Positions 55,926 through 64,000 of a stretch of DNA of 64,000 nucleotides are shown here, one piece after another. The position numbers were made by a program, and so were the translations under genes. Under the pieces are notes generated by a model that worked only from the letters and a program-made list of their open reading frames with translations, searched no databases and was not told where the DNA came from. Source of the DNA: Neogemmobacter tilapiae (GTDB taxonomy: Bacteria > Pseudomonadota > Alphaproteobacteria > Rhodobacterales > Rhodobacteraceae); NCBI RefSeq assembly GCF_014652215.1, contig NZ_BMYJ01000003.1:248001-312000 (forward strand), in the 5' to 3' direction. Each line of letters starts with the position of its first letter. Position 1 is the first letter of the stretch.

Positions 55926-56702
55926 ATGGCCTATGAAACGCTGATCGTCGAGGTCGAGGATTATGTCGCGACCATCCGCCTGAACCGGCCCGATGCGCTG
56001 AACGCGCTGAACGCCCGCCTCATGTCGGAACTCGCCCAGGCCGTGACCGAGGCCGACCGCAACGACACCGTCCGCTGCATCGTCCTGACCGGTTCCGAAA
56101 AGGCCTTCGCCGCAGGGGCCGATGTCAAGGAAATGGCCGAACTTTCCTATGTTGATGTCTTTCAGGCCGATTTCTTCGCCCAAGACGCCGACACCATCGC
56201 CCGCGCTCGCAAGCCCATCATCGCTGCCGTCGCAGGCTATGCCCTTGGAGGCGGCTGCGAACTCGCCATGATCTGCGATTTCATCATCGCCGCCGACAAT
56301 GCCAAATTCGGCCAACCCGAAATCAATTTGGGCATTGTCGCCGGCATGGGCGGCAGCCAGCGCCTCACCCGATTCGTCGGCAAGGCCAAGGCGATGGACA
56401 TGCACCTGACCGGCCGCTTCATGGATGCCGCCGAGGCCGAACGCTGCGGCCTTGTCAGCCGCGTTGTGCCGCTGAAATCGCTGATGGAAGAGGCCATGAA
56501 GGCCGCGCAGAAGGTCGCTGAAAAGTCCAAGGTCACCGCGATGGCCGTCAAGGAATCGGTGAACCGCGCCTTTGAAACCACGCTGCGCGAAGGGCTGCTT
56601 TACGAACGCCGCATGTTCCATGCCATGTTCGCCACCGAAGACCAAAAGGAAGGCATGGCCGCTTTCCTGGAAAAACGGCAGCCCCAGTTCCGCGACCGCT
56701 GA
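55926..56702 (+). CDS. Enoyl-CoA hydratase
   Basis: A 258-residue crotonase-fold enzyme that hydrates trans-2-enoyl-CoA in beta-oxidation. The oxyanion hole segments are [11 protein letters not shown] and [12 protein letters not shown]. Both catalytic glutamates are present (GGCELAM and GQPEINLG), so it should be active as a short-chain hydratase. Its place between mutM and rpsT is common in Rhodobacteraceae. Confidence 0.93.
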   Translation: MAYETLIVEVEDYVATIRLNRPDALNALNARLMSELAQAVTEADRNDTVRCIVLTGSEKAFAAGADVKEMAELSYVDVFQADFFAQDADTIARARKPIIAAVAGYALGGGCELAMICDFIIAADNAKFGQPEINLGIVAGMGGSQRLTRFVGKAKAMDMHLTGRFMDAAEAERCGLVSRVVPLKSLMEEAMKAAQKVAEKSKVTAMAVKESVNRAFETTLREGLLYERRMFHAMFATEDQKEGMAAFLEKRQPQFRDR

Positions 56703-56848
56703 TTCCCTGTTCCCTTTTCCCCCATTCTCCCCTATAGGCCCCCGTTACATGCGCGTGGGCCCGCTTAGGCAAGAATCATCCCTGTCGGTCAGACGGGGGC
56801 TTGGGGCTTTCGTGCGAACAGTTTGAACAGACCCAAGGATCGACCCAC

Positions 56849-57118
56849 ATGGCCAATACGCCCCAGTCCAAAAAGCGCGCCCGTCAGTCGGAAACGCGCT
56901 ATGCCGTGAACAAACAGCGCCGTTCGCGCATCCGCACCTTCCTGCGCAAAGTCGAAGAAGCGCTCGCTTCGGGCGATCAGGCTGCTGCGGCTTCCGCCCT
57001 GCAAGCCGCCCAGCCGGAACTGCAACGCGGCGTCTCCAAGGGCGTTCTGCACAAGAACACCGTCTCGCGCAAAATCTCGCGTCTTGCTTCGCGCGTCAAA
57101 GGCCTGAACCAAGCCTGA
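56849..57118 (+). CDS. rpsT: Small ribosomal subunit protein S20
   Basis: An 89-residue basic protein binding 16S rRNA ([41 protein letters not shown]). The ATG at 56849 has AAGGA nine bases upstream; the open frame back to 56801 is not used. Followed by a strong terminator and then the long dnaA leader. Confidence 0.97.
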   Translation: MANTPQSKKRARQSETRYAVNKQRRSRIRTFLRKVEEALASGDQAAAASALQAAQPELQRGVSKGVLHKNTVSRKISRLASRVKGLNQA

Positions 57119-57140
57119 TTCTCGTTGAATTGTCTGACAA

Positions 57141-57165
57141 AAGCGCGCCGCTTGGCGCGCTTTTT
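57141..57165 (+). terminator. rpsT terminator
   Basis: AAGCGCGCC-GCTT-GGCGCGCTT followed by TTT: a 9-bp stem with tetraloop and U-tract, 22 bp after the rpsT stop. Confidence 0.92.
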
Positions 57166-57439
57166 CATTTGAATCAAGGGTTTGAATACCACCCGTTGCC
57201 CGTTTGCAAGGGCGCGCAGATTCGGTTCAACCAAATTCATGTCAAGAAAGAAGTTCGGTTGCAGCCCCCTTCAACCCCGCGCTAGCTTGGCCCTGCGATT
57301 CACCTGTCCTGGGGGACGAGACGTGATTGCGATCTGAAAGTCCGGCGTTTGGGCCGCTGCGCTGCCGCAGTGGGGTCTGGATTTTTGTCGCGTGATCATC
57401 GGTCGGCACCGTGCCTGCGGTTCCGATCTGCACCTTTGT

Positions 57440-57466
57440 CACGATCCGGGGTGGGATCGTGTTTTT
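57440..57466 (+). terminator. Terminator-like hairpin in the dnaA leader
   Basis: CACGATCC-GGGGTG-GGATCGTG followed by TTTTT: a perfect 8-bp stem and U-tract about 100 bp upstream of the dnaA ATG, inside the 447-bp gap after rpsT. No gene ends here, so it is either an attenuator on dnaA or the end of a short leader RNA. A possible promoter (TTGCAG 57259-57264, 18-bp spacer, TAGCTT) would give a transcript of roughly 175 nt. GANTC sites lie at 57171, 57219 and 57297. The gap holds no convincing ORF and no DnaA box. Confidence 0.6.
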
Positions 57467-57565
57467 GGTGTTTCCCCGGACCCAAGGCCGCAAGGCCGAT
57501 CGTAACGAGTAGGCGGAGGGATTTTGCCCTTCGGAACATATAAAAACAGACTGGAACGGGTCAAA

Positions 57566-58903
57566 ATGACGAACGATATGTGGGGGAAAATTCGTGAAGA
57601 GCTTCGGCAAAGGGTTGGCAAAAACAATTATGTGACCTGGATCGAACCCCTGCGTCTGGCTGACCTGCGCAATGGTGTCGCCCGATTCGAGGTTCCGACA
57701 ACTTTTTTCGGCGATTGGGTGTCGCGCAATTTTGCCGACCACATTTGCAGCCATCTGAACAACTCTGGCCAGTCAGTCGACCGGGTGGAATTTTCCGTGA
57801 CCGCCCGCGCCCCGGTGGCTGCAAAACCGGTGGCCAAACCCGTCGCCCGCGCTGCCGAAGAACTGCCCGGCGCACCGCTGGACCAGCGATTCACCTTCGA
57901 AACCTTTGTCGTGGGCAAGCCCAACGAACTCGCCCATGCCGCCGCCCGTCGTGTGGCCGAAGGTGGCCCTGTCACCTTTAACCCGCTGTTCCTGTATGGC
58001 GGCGTGGGCTTGGGTAAAACCCACCTGATGCACGCCATCGCCCATGAATTGCAGGCCCGTCAGCCGGAATTGCGCGTGCTCTATCTGTCCGCCGAACAAT
58101 TCATGTATCGCTTTGTTCAGGCCCTGCGCGAACGCCAGATCATGGATTTCAAGGAACTCTTCCGTTCCGTCGATGTCCTGATGGTCGATGACGTGCAATT
58201 CATCGCGGGCAAGGATTCGACGCAGGAAGAATTCTTCCACACCTTCAACGCGCTGGTCGATCAGAACAAACAGATCGTCATTTCGGCGGATCGTGCGCCG
58301 GGTGAGATCAAGGATCTGGAAGAACGCATCAAATCGCGCCTGCAATGCGGCTTGGTCGTTGACCTGCATCCGACCGATTACGAACTGCGCTTGGGCATTC
58401 TGCAAACCAAGGCCGAACAATACCGCCAGCAATATCGCGGTCTGGTTCTCGCCGAGGGCGTCTTGGAATTCCTCGCGCACCGCATCACCACGAACGTCCG
58501 CGTGTTGGAAGGCGCGCTGACCCGGCTTTTCGCCTTCGCCAGCCTTGTGGGCCGCGAAATCACGCTGGAACTGACGCAAGACTGCCTGTCCGACATCCTC
58601 CGCGCCTCGGACCGCAAGGTCACGATCGAGGAAATCCAGCGCAAAGTGGCCGAACATTACAACATCCGCCTGTCGGACATGATCGGCCCGAAACGCCTGC
58701 GCAACATCGCCCGCCCCCGGCAGATTGCCATGTATCTGGCCAAACAACTGACCCCGCGCAGCCTGCCCGAAATCGGGCGGCGCTTCGGTGGTCGGGACCA
58801 CACCACCATCATGCACGGCGTCCGCAAGATCGAAGAGCTGATGTCCACCGACAGCCAGCTTTCGGACGATCTGCAAATGCTGAAACGCGTGTTGCAGGCA
58901 TAA
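57566..58903 (+). CDS. dnaA: Chromosomal replication initiator DnaA
   Basis: A 445-residue DnaA. Domain I (about 1-80), a short linker rich in Ala/Val/Lys/Pro, the AAA+ domain with Walker A GGVGLGKTHLMHA and Walker B LMVDDVQFIAGK, and the domain IV DNA-binding signature GGRDHTTIMHGVRKIE. Binds the DnaA boxes of oriC, here proposed about 26 kb away. The ATG at 57566 (MTNDMWGKIREEL) is chosen; a TTG at 57524 is less likely. Confidence 0.97.
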   Translation: MTNDMWGKIREELRQRVGKNNYVTWIEPLRLADLRNGVARFEVPTTFFGDWVSRNFADHICSHLNNSGQSVDRVEFSVTARAPVAAKPVAKPVARAAEELPGAPLDQRFTFETFVVGKPNELAHAAARRVAEGGPVTFNPLFLYGGVGLGKTHLMHAIAHELQARQPELRVLYLSAEQFMYRFVQALRERQIMDFKELFRSVDVLMVDDVQFIAGKDSTQEEFFHTFNALVDQNKQIVISADRAPGEIKDLEERIKSRLQCGLVVDLHPTDYELRLGILQTKAEQYRQQYRGLVLAEGVLEFLAHRITTNVRVLEGALTRLFAFASLVGREITLELTQDCLSDILRASDRKVTIEEIQRKVAEHYNIRLSDMIGPKRLRNIARPRQIAMYLAKQLTPRSLPEIGRRFGGRDHTTIMHGVRKIEELMSTDSQLSDDLQMLKRVLQA

Positions 58904-58927
58904 GGCGACAGACCATCGCCCACAAGC

Positions 58928-58954
58928 AAAGGGCGCGCCTTCACCGCGCCCTTT
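58928..58954 (+). terminator. dnaA terminator
   Basis: AAAGGGCGCG-CCTTCAC-CGCGCCCTTT, a 10-bp perfect stem 24 bp after the dnaA stop, with a short T run inside the stem end. It separates dnaA from the dnaN-recF unit. Confidence 0.8.
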
Positions 58955-59028
58955 GCGATCTAACCAAAACGCCCCATGTCATATTCAGAATTACGCATAA
59001 ATCAGAGTTTTGATAGGGTTGTGCCGAT

Positions 59029-59042
59029 TTTCACGCGTGAAA
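59029..59042. other. Perfect palindrome in the dnaA-dnaN gap
   Basis: TTTCACGCGTGAAA, a 14-bp perfect palindrome in the 281-bp gap before dnaN. It resembles parS (TTTCACGTGAAA) with two extra central bases, so ParB is not expected to bind it; it could be an operator for dnaN. Confidence 0.5.
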
Positions 59043-59184
59043 TCCGTGACCAGATAGGGATGCCTGTGGCCCTCACCCTTGACGCCCCGACCAATCCAAA
59101 GGATTGTCATCAAAAGGCTTGCCGACCGGTGGGAACCGGGTAAATTTCTGCTCCCGTCGTCGGCCCCGAACAAAGGTAACAGGG

Positions 59185-60303
59185 ATGAAGATCAGCATCG
59201 AACGCGGCGCGCTCCTCAAGGCGCTGGGGCAGGCCCAGTCGGTTGTCGAACGCCGGGCGACGATCCCGATCCTGTCGAACGTGCTGATCGATGCCGAGGG
59301 TGATCAGGTTTCTTTCCGGACGACCGACCTTGATATCGAGGTCGTGGACCGCGCCCCCGCGATGGTGGAACGGCCGGGCGCGACCACGGTTTCGGCGGTG
59401 ATGCTGCATGAAATCGTGCGGAAACTTCCCGACGGCGCGCTGGTGACCCTGGCCGAGGATTCGGCCTCCGGTCGGCTGACCATCGCTGCGGGCCGGTCAA
59501 CCTTCAGCCTCGCCACCCTGCCGAAAGAAGATTTCCCGGTGATGGCCAGCTCGGAATATGCCTCCAACTTCTCGGCCAAGGCCCCGGTTTTGCGGCGGCT
59601 GTTCGACAAGGCAAAATTCGCCATTTCGACCGAGGAAACCCGCTATTATCTGAACGGCGTCTACATGCATGTCTCGACCGCCGACGGCGGCCAAGTCCTG
59701 CGCTGCGTGGCGACCGATGGCCACCGTCTGGCCCGGATCGACGCCGACCTGCCCGAAGGGGCGACGGGCATGCCGGGCGTGATCGTGCCGCGCAAAACGG
59801 TGGGCGAGCTGCGGAAGCTGCTGGATGATGACGACGCCATCATCGCGGTTTCGGTGAGCGAGACGAAGATCCGTTTTGCGACCCCGGCGATCACGCTGAC
59901 CTCAAAGGTGATCGACGGGACATTCCCGGATTACACGCGGGTGATCCCGACAGGGAACACGAAGCGGCTGGAAGTGGATGCGACGGAATTTGCCAAAGCG
60001 GTGGACCGTGTGGCGACCGTTTCTTCGGAACGCTCGCGGGCGGTTAAGCTGGCCTTGGATGAGGACCGGCTGGTTCTGTCGGTGAACGCCCCCGACAGCG
60101 GTGCCGCTGAAGAAGAATTGGCGGTCGCCTATGGGGACGAGCCGCTGGAGATTGGCTTTAACGCGAAATATCTGCTGGAAATCGCCAGCCAGGTGGACCG
60201 GGAAAACGCCGTGTTCCTGTTCAATTCCTCGGGCGATCCGACGCTGATGCGCGAGGGGAATGACACTTCGGCGGTCTATGTTGTGATGCCGATGCGCGTC
60301 TGA
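59185..60303 (+). CDS. dnaN: DNA polymerase III beta subunit (sliding clamp)
   Basis: A 372-residue clamp that tethers DNA polymerase III. The three clamp domains are evident; KISIERGALLKALGQAQSVVERR starts domain I, ATDGHRLARIDADLP is the conserved middle motif and YVVMPMRV the end. The ATG at 59185 follows AACAGGG; the open frame to 59104 is not used. Confidence 0.97.
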   Translation: MKISIERGALLKALGQAQSVVERRATIPILSNVLIDAEGDQVSFRTTDLDIEVVDRAPAMVERPGATTVSAVMLHEIVRKLPDGALVTLAEDSASGRLTIAAGRSTFSLATLPKEDFPVMASSEYASNFSAKAPVLRRLFDKAKFAISTEETRYYLNGVYMHVSTADGGQVLRCVATDGHRLARIDADLPEGATGMPGVIVPRKTVGELRKLLDDDDAIIAVSVSETKIRFATPAITLTSKVIDGTFPDYTRVIPTGNTKRLEVDATEFAKAVDRVATVSSERSRAVKLALDEDRLVLSVNAPDSGAAEEELAVAYGDEPLEIGFNAKYLLEIASQVDRENAVFLFNSSGDPTLMREGNDTSAVYVVMPMRV

Positions 60304-60309
60304 CCGAAG

Positions 60310-60356
60310 CCGGGGGCTAGCCCCCCGGACCCCCAAGGTATTTTTGGCAAGATGAA
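60310..60356. repeat. REP-like intergenic element between dnaN and recF
   Basis: A hairpin CCGGGGG-CTAGC-CCCCCGG (60310-60328) followed by ACCCCCAAGGTATTTTTGGC and AAGATGAAAGG. I recognise this combination (GC palindrome plus ACCCCC..GTATTTTT..AAGATGAA) as a repeat type scattered between genes in Rhodobacterales genomes. This is the only copy I see in the window. It fills nearly the whole gap and may also act as a dnaN terminator. Confidence 0.55.
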
Positions 60357-60370
60357 AGGGGTTAGGGGCA

Positions 60371-61429
60371 TTGATTTCGTCGCTGACCCTTTCGCATTTC
60401 CGCAGCCATGCATTGGGGCGGCTGGCCTTTGATGGTCGGCCTGTGGCTTTGGCGGGGCCGAACGGGGCGGGCAAGACCAATGTGCTGGAGGCAATCTCGT
60501 TGTTGTCGCCGGGGCGGGGCCTCAGGCGTGCCGATGGGGCGGATCTTTCGCGGCGGCCAGAGGGCCTTGGCTGGAAGGTGATGGCCGATCTTGCCGGGCA
60601 TCAGGTGGAAACTTGGGCGGAGCCGGGCGAGGGGCGGCAGGTTCGGATCAATGGGAAGGCTGCGGCGCAGGTCGCCTTGGGTCGGCTGGCGCGGGTCTTG
60701 TGGCTGGTGCCCGCGATGGACCGGTTGTGGATTGAGGGGGCTGAGGGGCGCAGGCGGTTTCTGGATCGGATGGCGCTGTCCTTTTTCCCCGACCATGCCG
60801 AGGCGACCTTGGGTTATGAAAAGGCGATGCGCGACAGGAACCGGCTGTTGAAGGATCAGGTGAGCGACGCGCATTGGTATGCCGCCTTGGAAGGGCAGAT
60901 GGCGCAGGCGGGGGCAGTGATTGACGCCAATCGAAGGGCCGCCTTGGCGCGGATCATAGCGGGCCAAGTCGAAGGGCCCTTTCCCGTAGCCGCCTTGACG
61001 CTGGAACCGGGTGAGGGCGCTTGGGAGGGCGATCTGGCCGAGGCTTTGGCGGCGGGGCGGCGGCGGGATATGGCGGCCGGGCGCAGCCTGAACGGGCCCC
61101 ACCGCGCCGATCTGGCGGCCGTTTTTGCCGCCAAGGGTGTGCCCGCCGATCAATGCTCGACAGGGGAACAGAAGGCGCTGCTGATCAGTCTGATCTTGGC
61201 CAATGCAAGGGCCTTGGCCGAGGAACCGGTGATTCTGCTGCTGGATGAGGTGGCAGCCCATCTGGACGAAGCGCGCCGTGCCGCACTTTATGATGCGATC
61301 TGTGGGTTAAGGGCGCAGGCTTTCATGACGGGCACCGAGGCGGGCCTGTTTGACAGCCTGGGCGGGCGGGGGCAGGGCTTTACCGTTTATGAACAGGACG
61401 GTCGGTCGATGATTTCAGAGGGATTGTGA
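60371..61429 (+). CDS. recF: DNA replication and repair protein RecF
   Basis: A 352-residue SMC-like ATPase that helps load RecA at gaps. Walker A GPNGAGKTNVLEAI, signature STGEQKALLISLILAN and Walker B VILLLDEVAAHLD are complete. TTG start after GGGGTTAGGGGCA. Its stop overlaps the next ATG (TGATG). Confidence 0.94.
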   Translation: MISSLTLSHFRSHALGRLAFDGRPVALAGPNGAGKTNVLEAISLLSPGRGLRRADGADLSRRPEGLGWKVMADLAGHQVETWAEPGEGRQVRINGKAAAQVALGRLARVLWLVPAMDRLWIEGAEGRRRFLDRMALSFFPDHAEATLGYEKAMRDRNRLLKDQVSDAHWYAALEGQMAQAGAVIDANRRAALARIIAGQVEGPFPVAALTLEPGEGAWEGDLAEALAAGRRRDMAAGRSLNGPHRADLAAVFAAKGVPADQCSTGEQKALLISLILANARALAEEPVILLLDEVAAHLDEARRAALYDAICGLRAQAFMTGTEAGLFDSLGGRGQGFTVYEQDGRSMISEGL

Positions 61430-62376
61430 TGGATATTCAACGTGTCACGCTGATCACCCTTGGGGTGCAGGATCTGGCGGCAGCCAAGGGTTTTTACGAA
61501 AGGCTGGGCTGGGTTCAGCGCGACGGGACCGAGGGCGTGGCCTTTTACCAGATGCAGGGCGCGGTTTTGGGCCTGTTCGGGCAGGCCGATCTGGCCGCGG
61601 ATCAGGGACGTCCGGGGGCCACATTGGGCACCGGGGCCATCACGCTGGCGCAGAACTTTTCGACCGAGGCGCAGGTGGATACCGCCTTTGCGCAGGCTTT
61701 GGCGGCGGGCGCGACCGCACTGAAACAACCCGAAAAGGTGTTTTGGGGCGGCTATTCCGGCTATTGGGCCGATCTGGATGGTCATGTCTGGGAAGTGGCG
61801 ATGAATCCGTTTTGGCCGCTGGGGCCGGGGGGCAGCCTGACCTTGCCGGGGGCGGTCGAAACCATTGTGGAGCAGGATTTGGGCGCGCAGGATGATCGGC
61901 AGATTGCTGATTTGCTCGCCCGCTGTTTCACTACCGACTTTGGCGGGCGGTCTTATTTCATGACCCGGCATCATTGGCGGCATGTTATCCGCGATGATGG
62001 CCAGATCGTCGCGCATATGGGCGTGCAGTTGCGTTCCATGCGCTTGGGTGGTCGGCTTATCACGGTGGCAGGCCTGTCCGATGTGGCCAGCGATCCGGCG
62101 CATCGCGGCAAGGGGTTGGCGGCAACGCTTTTGCAGGCCGCGATCCAGCGCGCCAAGAACAGTCCTGCGGAATATTTCCTGCTGTTCGGCACGGCGGGGC
62201 TTTATGCTGGGGCGGGATTCCGCAAGGTCACCAATCCGATGACCTATCTGGATCTGACCGGGGCCAAGACCGCAGAGATCCATCATGAAAAGGCCGACAG
62301 CCTGATGGTTCTGCCGCTGCGCGACACGGCTTGGCAGGACGAGGCTGAACTGGATCTGCTGGGTGGGCTTTTCTGA
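61429..62376 (+). CDS. VOC-GNAT fusion protein
   Basis: A 315-residue protein with two domains. Residues about 1-130 are a glyoxalase/VOC fold (RVTLITLGVQDLAAAKGFYERLGW; YWADLDGHVWEVAMNPFWPL). Residues about 145-290 are a GNAT acetyltransferase with the acetyl-CoA loop DPAHRGKGLAATLLQAAI and LLFGTAGLYAGAGFRKV. The frame is continuous with no sign of an internal start, so it looks like a genuine fusion. Substrates are unknown. The N-terminus overlaps the recF stop and the C-terminus the next start, so it belongs to the recF transcript. Confidence 0.82.
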   Translation: MDIQRVTLITLGVQDLAAAKGFYERLGWVQRDGTEGVAFYQMQGAVLGLFGQADLAADQGRPGATLGTGAITLAQNFSTEAQVDTAFAQALAAGATALKQPEKVFWGGYSGYWADLDGHVWEVAMNPFWPLGPGGSLTLPGAVETIVEQDLGAQDDRQIADLLARCFTTDFGGRSYFMTRHHWRHVIRDDGQIVAHMGVQLRSMRLGGRLITVAGLSDVASDPAHRGKGLAATLLQAAIQRAKNSPAEYFLLFGTAGLYAGAGFRKVTNPMTYLDLTGAKTAEIHHEKADSLMVLPLRDTAWQDEAELDLLGGLF

Positions 62377-62996
62377 TGACGGTCAGTCTTTGGGAGTTGG
62401 GGGTCTATGCCCTTGCCATGGCGGGGCTTTGGGTGGTGCCCGGTCCGGTCTGGGTGGCACTGATTGCCCGGGCGCTGTCGGGCGGTTTTGCCAGCGCCTG
62501 GCCCCTGGCGGTGGGCGTGGTGCTGGGCGATCTGATCTGGCCGATTTGCGCCATCTTTGGCCTGTCTTGGGTGCTTTCGGTCTATGGCGATTTCCTAAGC
62601 GTGCTGCGCTGGGTCGCCTCGGGTGTCTTTGTTTTGATGGGCGCGATGCTGATCCGCAAACCCGCCGCCGCCCTGTCCGCCGACAGCCGCCTGACCAAAC
62701 CGGGGCGCTGGGCCGGGTTTCTGACCGGTCTTGCCGCAGTGATTGGCAACCCAAAGGCCATTCTGTTCTATATGGGCGTGCTGCCGGGGTTCTTTAACCT
62801 TGGCCGCGTCACCGCCCCCGATATCGCCGCCATCTTGTTCATTTCCGCGCTTGTGCCGCTGCTGGGCAACCTGGTCCTTGCGCTGTTTGTTGACCGGGCC
62901 CGGGCGCTGATTTCTTCGCCGGAAAACCTGCACCGCATCAACATCGGTTCGGGTCTGTTGCTGATCCTTGTTGGCGTGGTGATTGTTTTCACCTGA
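62376..62996 (+). CDS. LysE/RhtB family exporter
   Basis: A 206-residue membrane protein with about six helices, of the LysE/RhtB amino-acid exporter family. The family N-terminal motif appears as VVPGPVWVALIARALSGGF, and GLAAVIGNPKAILFYMGVLPGF is the conserved middle. Exported substrate unknown. Start overlaps the VOC-GNAT stop (TGATG). Confidence 0.88.
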   Translation: MTVSLWELGVYALAMAGLWVVPGPVWVALIARALSGGFASAWPLAVGVVLGDLIWPICAIFGLSWVLSVYGDFLSVLRWVASGVFVLMGAMLIRKPAAALSADSRLTKPGRWAGFLTGLAAVIGNPKAILFYMGVLPGFFNLGRVTAPDIAAILFISALVPLLGNLVLALFVDRARALISSPENLHRINIGSGLLLILVGVVIVFT

Positions 62997-63077
62997 CCAC
63001 CAAATCTTGTGGCCATTGCGTGACATTCCCCCCTGTCACCGCTATAAGATGCGCACCACAAGAAGGGCAAAGAACAC

Positions 63078-64000
63078 ATGGCCGAACCCGTAAAGAAACC
63101 CGGCGAATATGGCGCTGATTCCATCAAGGTTTTGAAGGGGTTAGAGGCTGTCCGCAAACGGCCGGGCATGTATATCGGTGACACCGATGACGGGTCGGGC
63201 CTGCACCATATGGTGTATGAGGTGGTGGACAACGGCATTGACGAGGCTTTGGCCGGCCATGCGACCGAGGTTTCGGTGACGATCCATGCCGATGACTCTG
63301 TTTCCGTGCGCGACAACGGGCGGGGCATCCCGGTGGACATCCACGCCGAGGAAGGTGTTTCGGCGGCCGAGGTCATTATGACCCAACTGCACGCGGGCGG
63401 CAAATTCAACAACACGGATGACAGCGGCAACGCTTATAAGGTCTCGGGCGGGTTGCATGGCGTGGGCGTTTCGGTGGTGAACGCCTTGTCGGAATGGCTG
63501 GAGCTGACGGTCTGGCGGAATGACACGGAATATCGCGCGCGGTTTGAACACGGCGATTGTGTGGTGCATGTGCATGAGGTGGGTCCAGCACCGGGGATGA
63601 AGGGCACGCAGGTGCGCTTTCTGGCGAGCGCCAAGACGAACCACCCTGAAGGGACGTTCGCGAACCTGGAATACAGTTTCAAGACGCTGGAAAACCGGCT
63701 GCGGGAACTGGCCTTTCTGAATTCCGGCGTGCGGATTGTCATTGCTGACGAACGCCACCCGGAGCCTCTGCGGACCGAGCTTTACTATGACGGCGGGGTC
63801 AAGGAATTCGTCAAGTATCTGGACCGTTCGAAACAGGCGGTGATGCCGGAACCGATCTATATGGTGGGGGAACGCGCGGGGATCACGGTCGAAGTGGCCA
63901 TGTGGTGGAACGACAGCTATCATGAAAGCGTGTTGCCCTTTACCAACAACATCCCGCAGCGCGATGGGGGCACCCATCTGGCAGGTTTCCGGGGCGCGCT
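63078..64000 (+). CDS. gyrB: DNA gyrase subunit B, 3' part missing at window edge
   Basis: The first 307 residues of GyrB (usual length about 800); the frame is open to the right edge. The GHKL ATPase motifs are [25 protein letters not shown] and [18 protein letters not shown], and [17 protein letters not shown] is near the N-terminus. Gyrase introduces negative supercoils and is the target of coumarins and quinolones. ATG at 63078 preceded by AAGAAGGGC. Completes the dnaA-dnaN-recF-gyrB block, here with two extra genes before gyrB. Confidence 0.96.
   Translation, partial: MAEPVKKPGEYGADSIKVLKGLEAVRKRPGMYIGDTDDGSGLHHMVYEVVDNGIDEALAGHATEVSVTIHADDSVSVRDNGRGIPVDIHAEEGVSAAEVIMTQLHAGGKFNNTDDSGNAYKVSGGLHGVGVSVVNALSEWLELTVWRNDTEYRARFEHGDCVVHVHEVGPAPGMKGTQVRFLASAKTNHPEGTFANLEYSFKTLENRLRELAFLNSGVRIVIADERHPEPLRTELYYDGGVKEFVKYLDRSKQAVMPEPIYMVGERAGITVEVAMWWNDSYHESVLPFTNNIPQRDGGTHLAGFRGA

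Noticed and set aside
57119-57565. Replication origin directly upstream of dnaA
   Set aside because: No TTATCCACA-like boxes with at most one mismatch were found there, whereas the hemJ-maf gap has four.
59029-59042. Calling TTTCACGCGTGAAA a parS site
   Set aside because: Two extra central bases shift the half-sites relative to each other; ParB contacts both halves at fixed spacing.

Overview
The window is a 64 kb piece of an alphaproteobacterial chromosome, almost certainly from the Rhodobacteraceae (Rhodobacterales). Grounds for this are the high GC coding sequence, an HvrA-type H-NS protein, a DivL homologue made only of PAS domains, CtrA-type sites (TTAA-N7-TTAA) next to divL and flagellar genes, clustered GANTC sites, and the gene order mnmE-mnmG-rsmG-parA-parB / maf-aroE-coaE-dnaQ-secB-fxsA. 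The window spans the origin-proximal region of the chromosome. Two genes run off the edges: ahcY at the left and gyrB at the right.

Layout. 1-5.1 kb: ahcY, a low-GC fic gene that looks acquired, an HD hydrolase, a 27-codon small ORF, a LysR regulator, hvrA and a SCO copper chaperone. 5.2-18 kb: a + strand run divL-tsaE-amgK-murU-addB-addA followed by mutS, combining cell-cycle signalling, tRNA modification, cell-wall recycling and DNA repair. 18-24 kb: a TPM-domain protein, the hrcA-grpE heat-shock pair, and rph-rdgB-ridA-hemW-ybaN. 24-31.3 kb (- strand): parB, parA, rsmG, mnmG, mnmE, rho and hemJ, with two perfect parS sites built into the starts of rsmG and mnmG. 31.3-31.7 kb: the likely replication origin, between divergent hemJ and maf. 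31.7-37.9 kb: maf-aroE-coaE-dnaQ, secB and fxsA, then timA-mltA-smr.

37.9-39.6 kb: a TetR repressor divergent from a pspA-yiaA pair across three copies of TGAAC-N3-GTTCA. 39.6-43.7 kb: an esterase lipoprotein, and hslVU with a polytopic membrane protein gene between hslV and hslU. 43.7-46.8 kb: a KpsM/E/T-type polysaccharide exporter. 46.9-51.9 kb: a flagellar remnant (motB, flgE, flgN, flgJ, fliK, flgD). The end of flgE is joined to an antisense flagellin 5' end at an 11-bp microhomology, which suggests deletion of the middle of the flagellar cluster, or a misassembly. 51.9-57.1 kb: a kinase-like gene, ubiB-ubiE, mutM, an enoyl-CoA hydratase and rpsT. 57.1-64 kb: dnaA with a structured leader, dnaN, recF, a VOC-GNAT fusion gene, a LysE exporter and the start of gyrB.

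No tRNA, rRNA, CRISPR array or complete mobile element was seen. The most unusual signals are the flgE/fliC junction, the CtrA site feeding divL, the terminator-like hairpin in the dnaA leader, the TetR-PspA-YiaA operator array and the VOC-GNAT fusion. Many start codons were reassigned from the longest frame using Shine-Dalgarno (SD) spacing and family N-termini; the entries say where.
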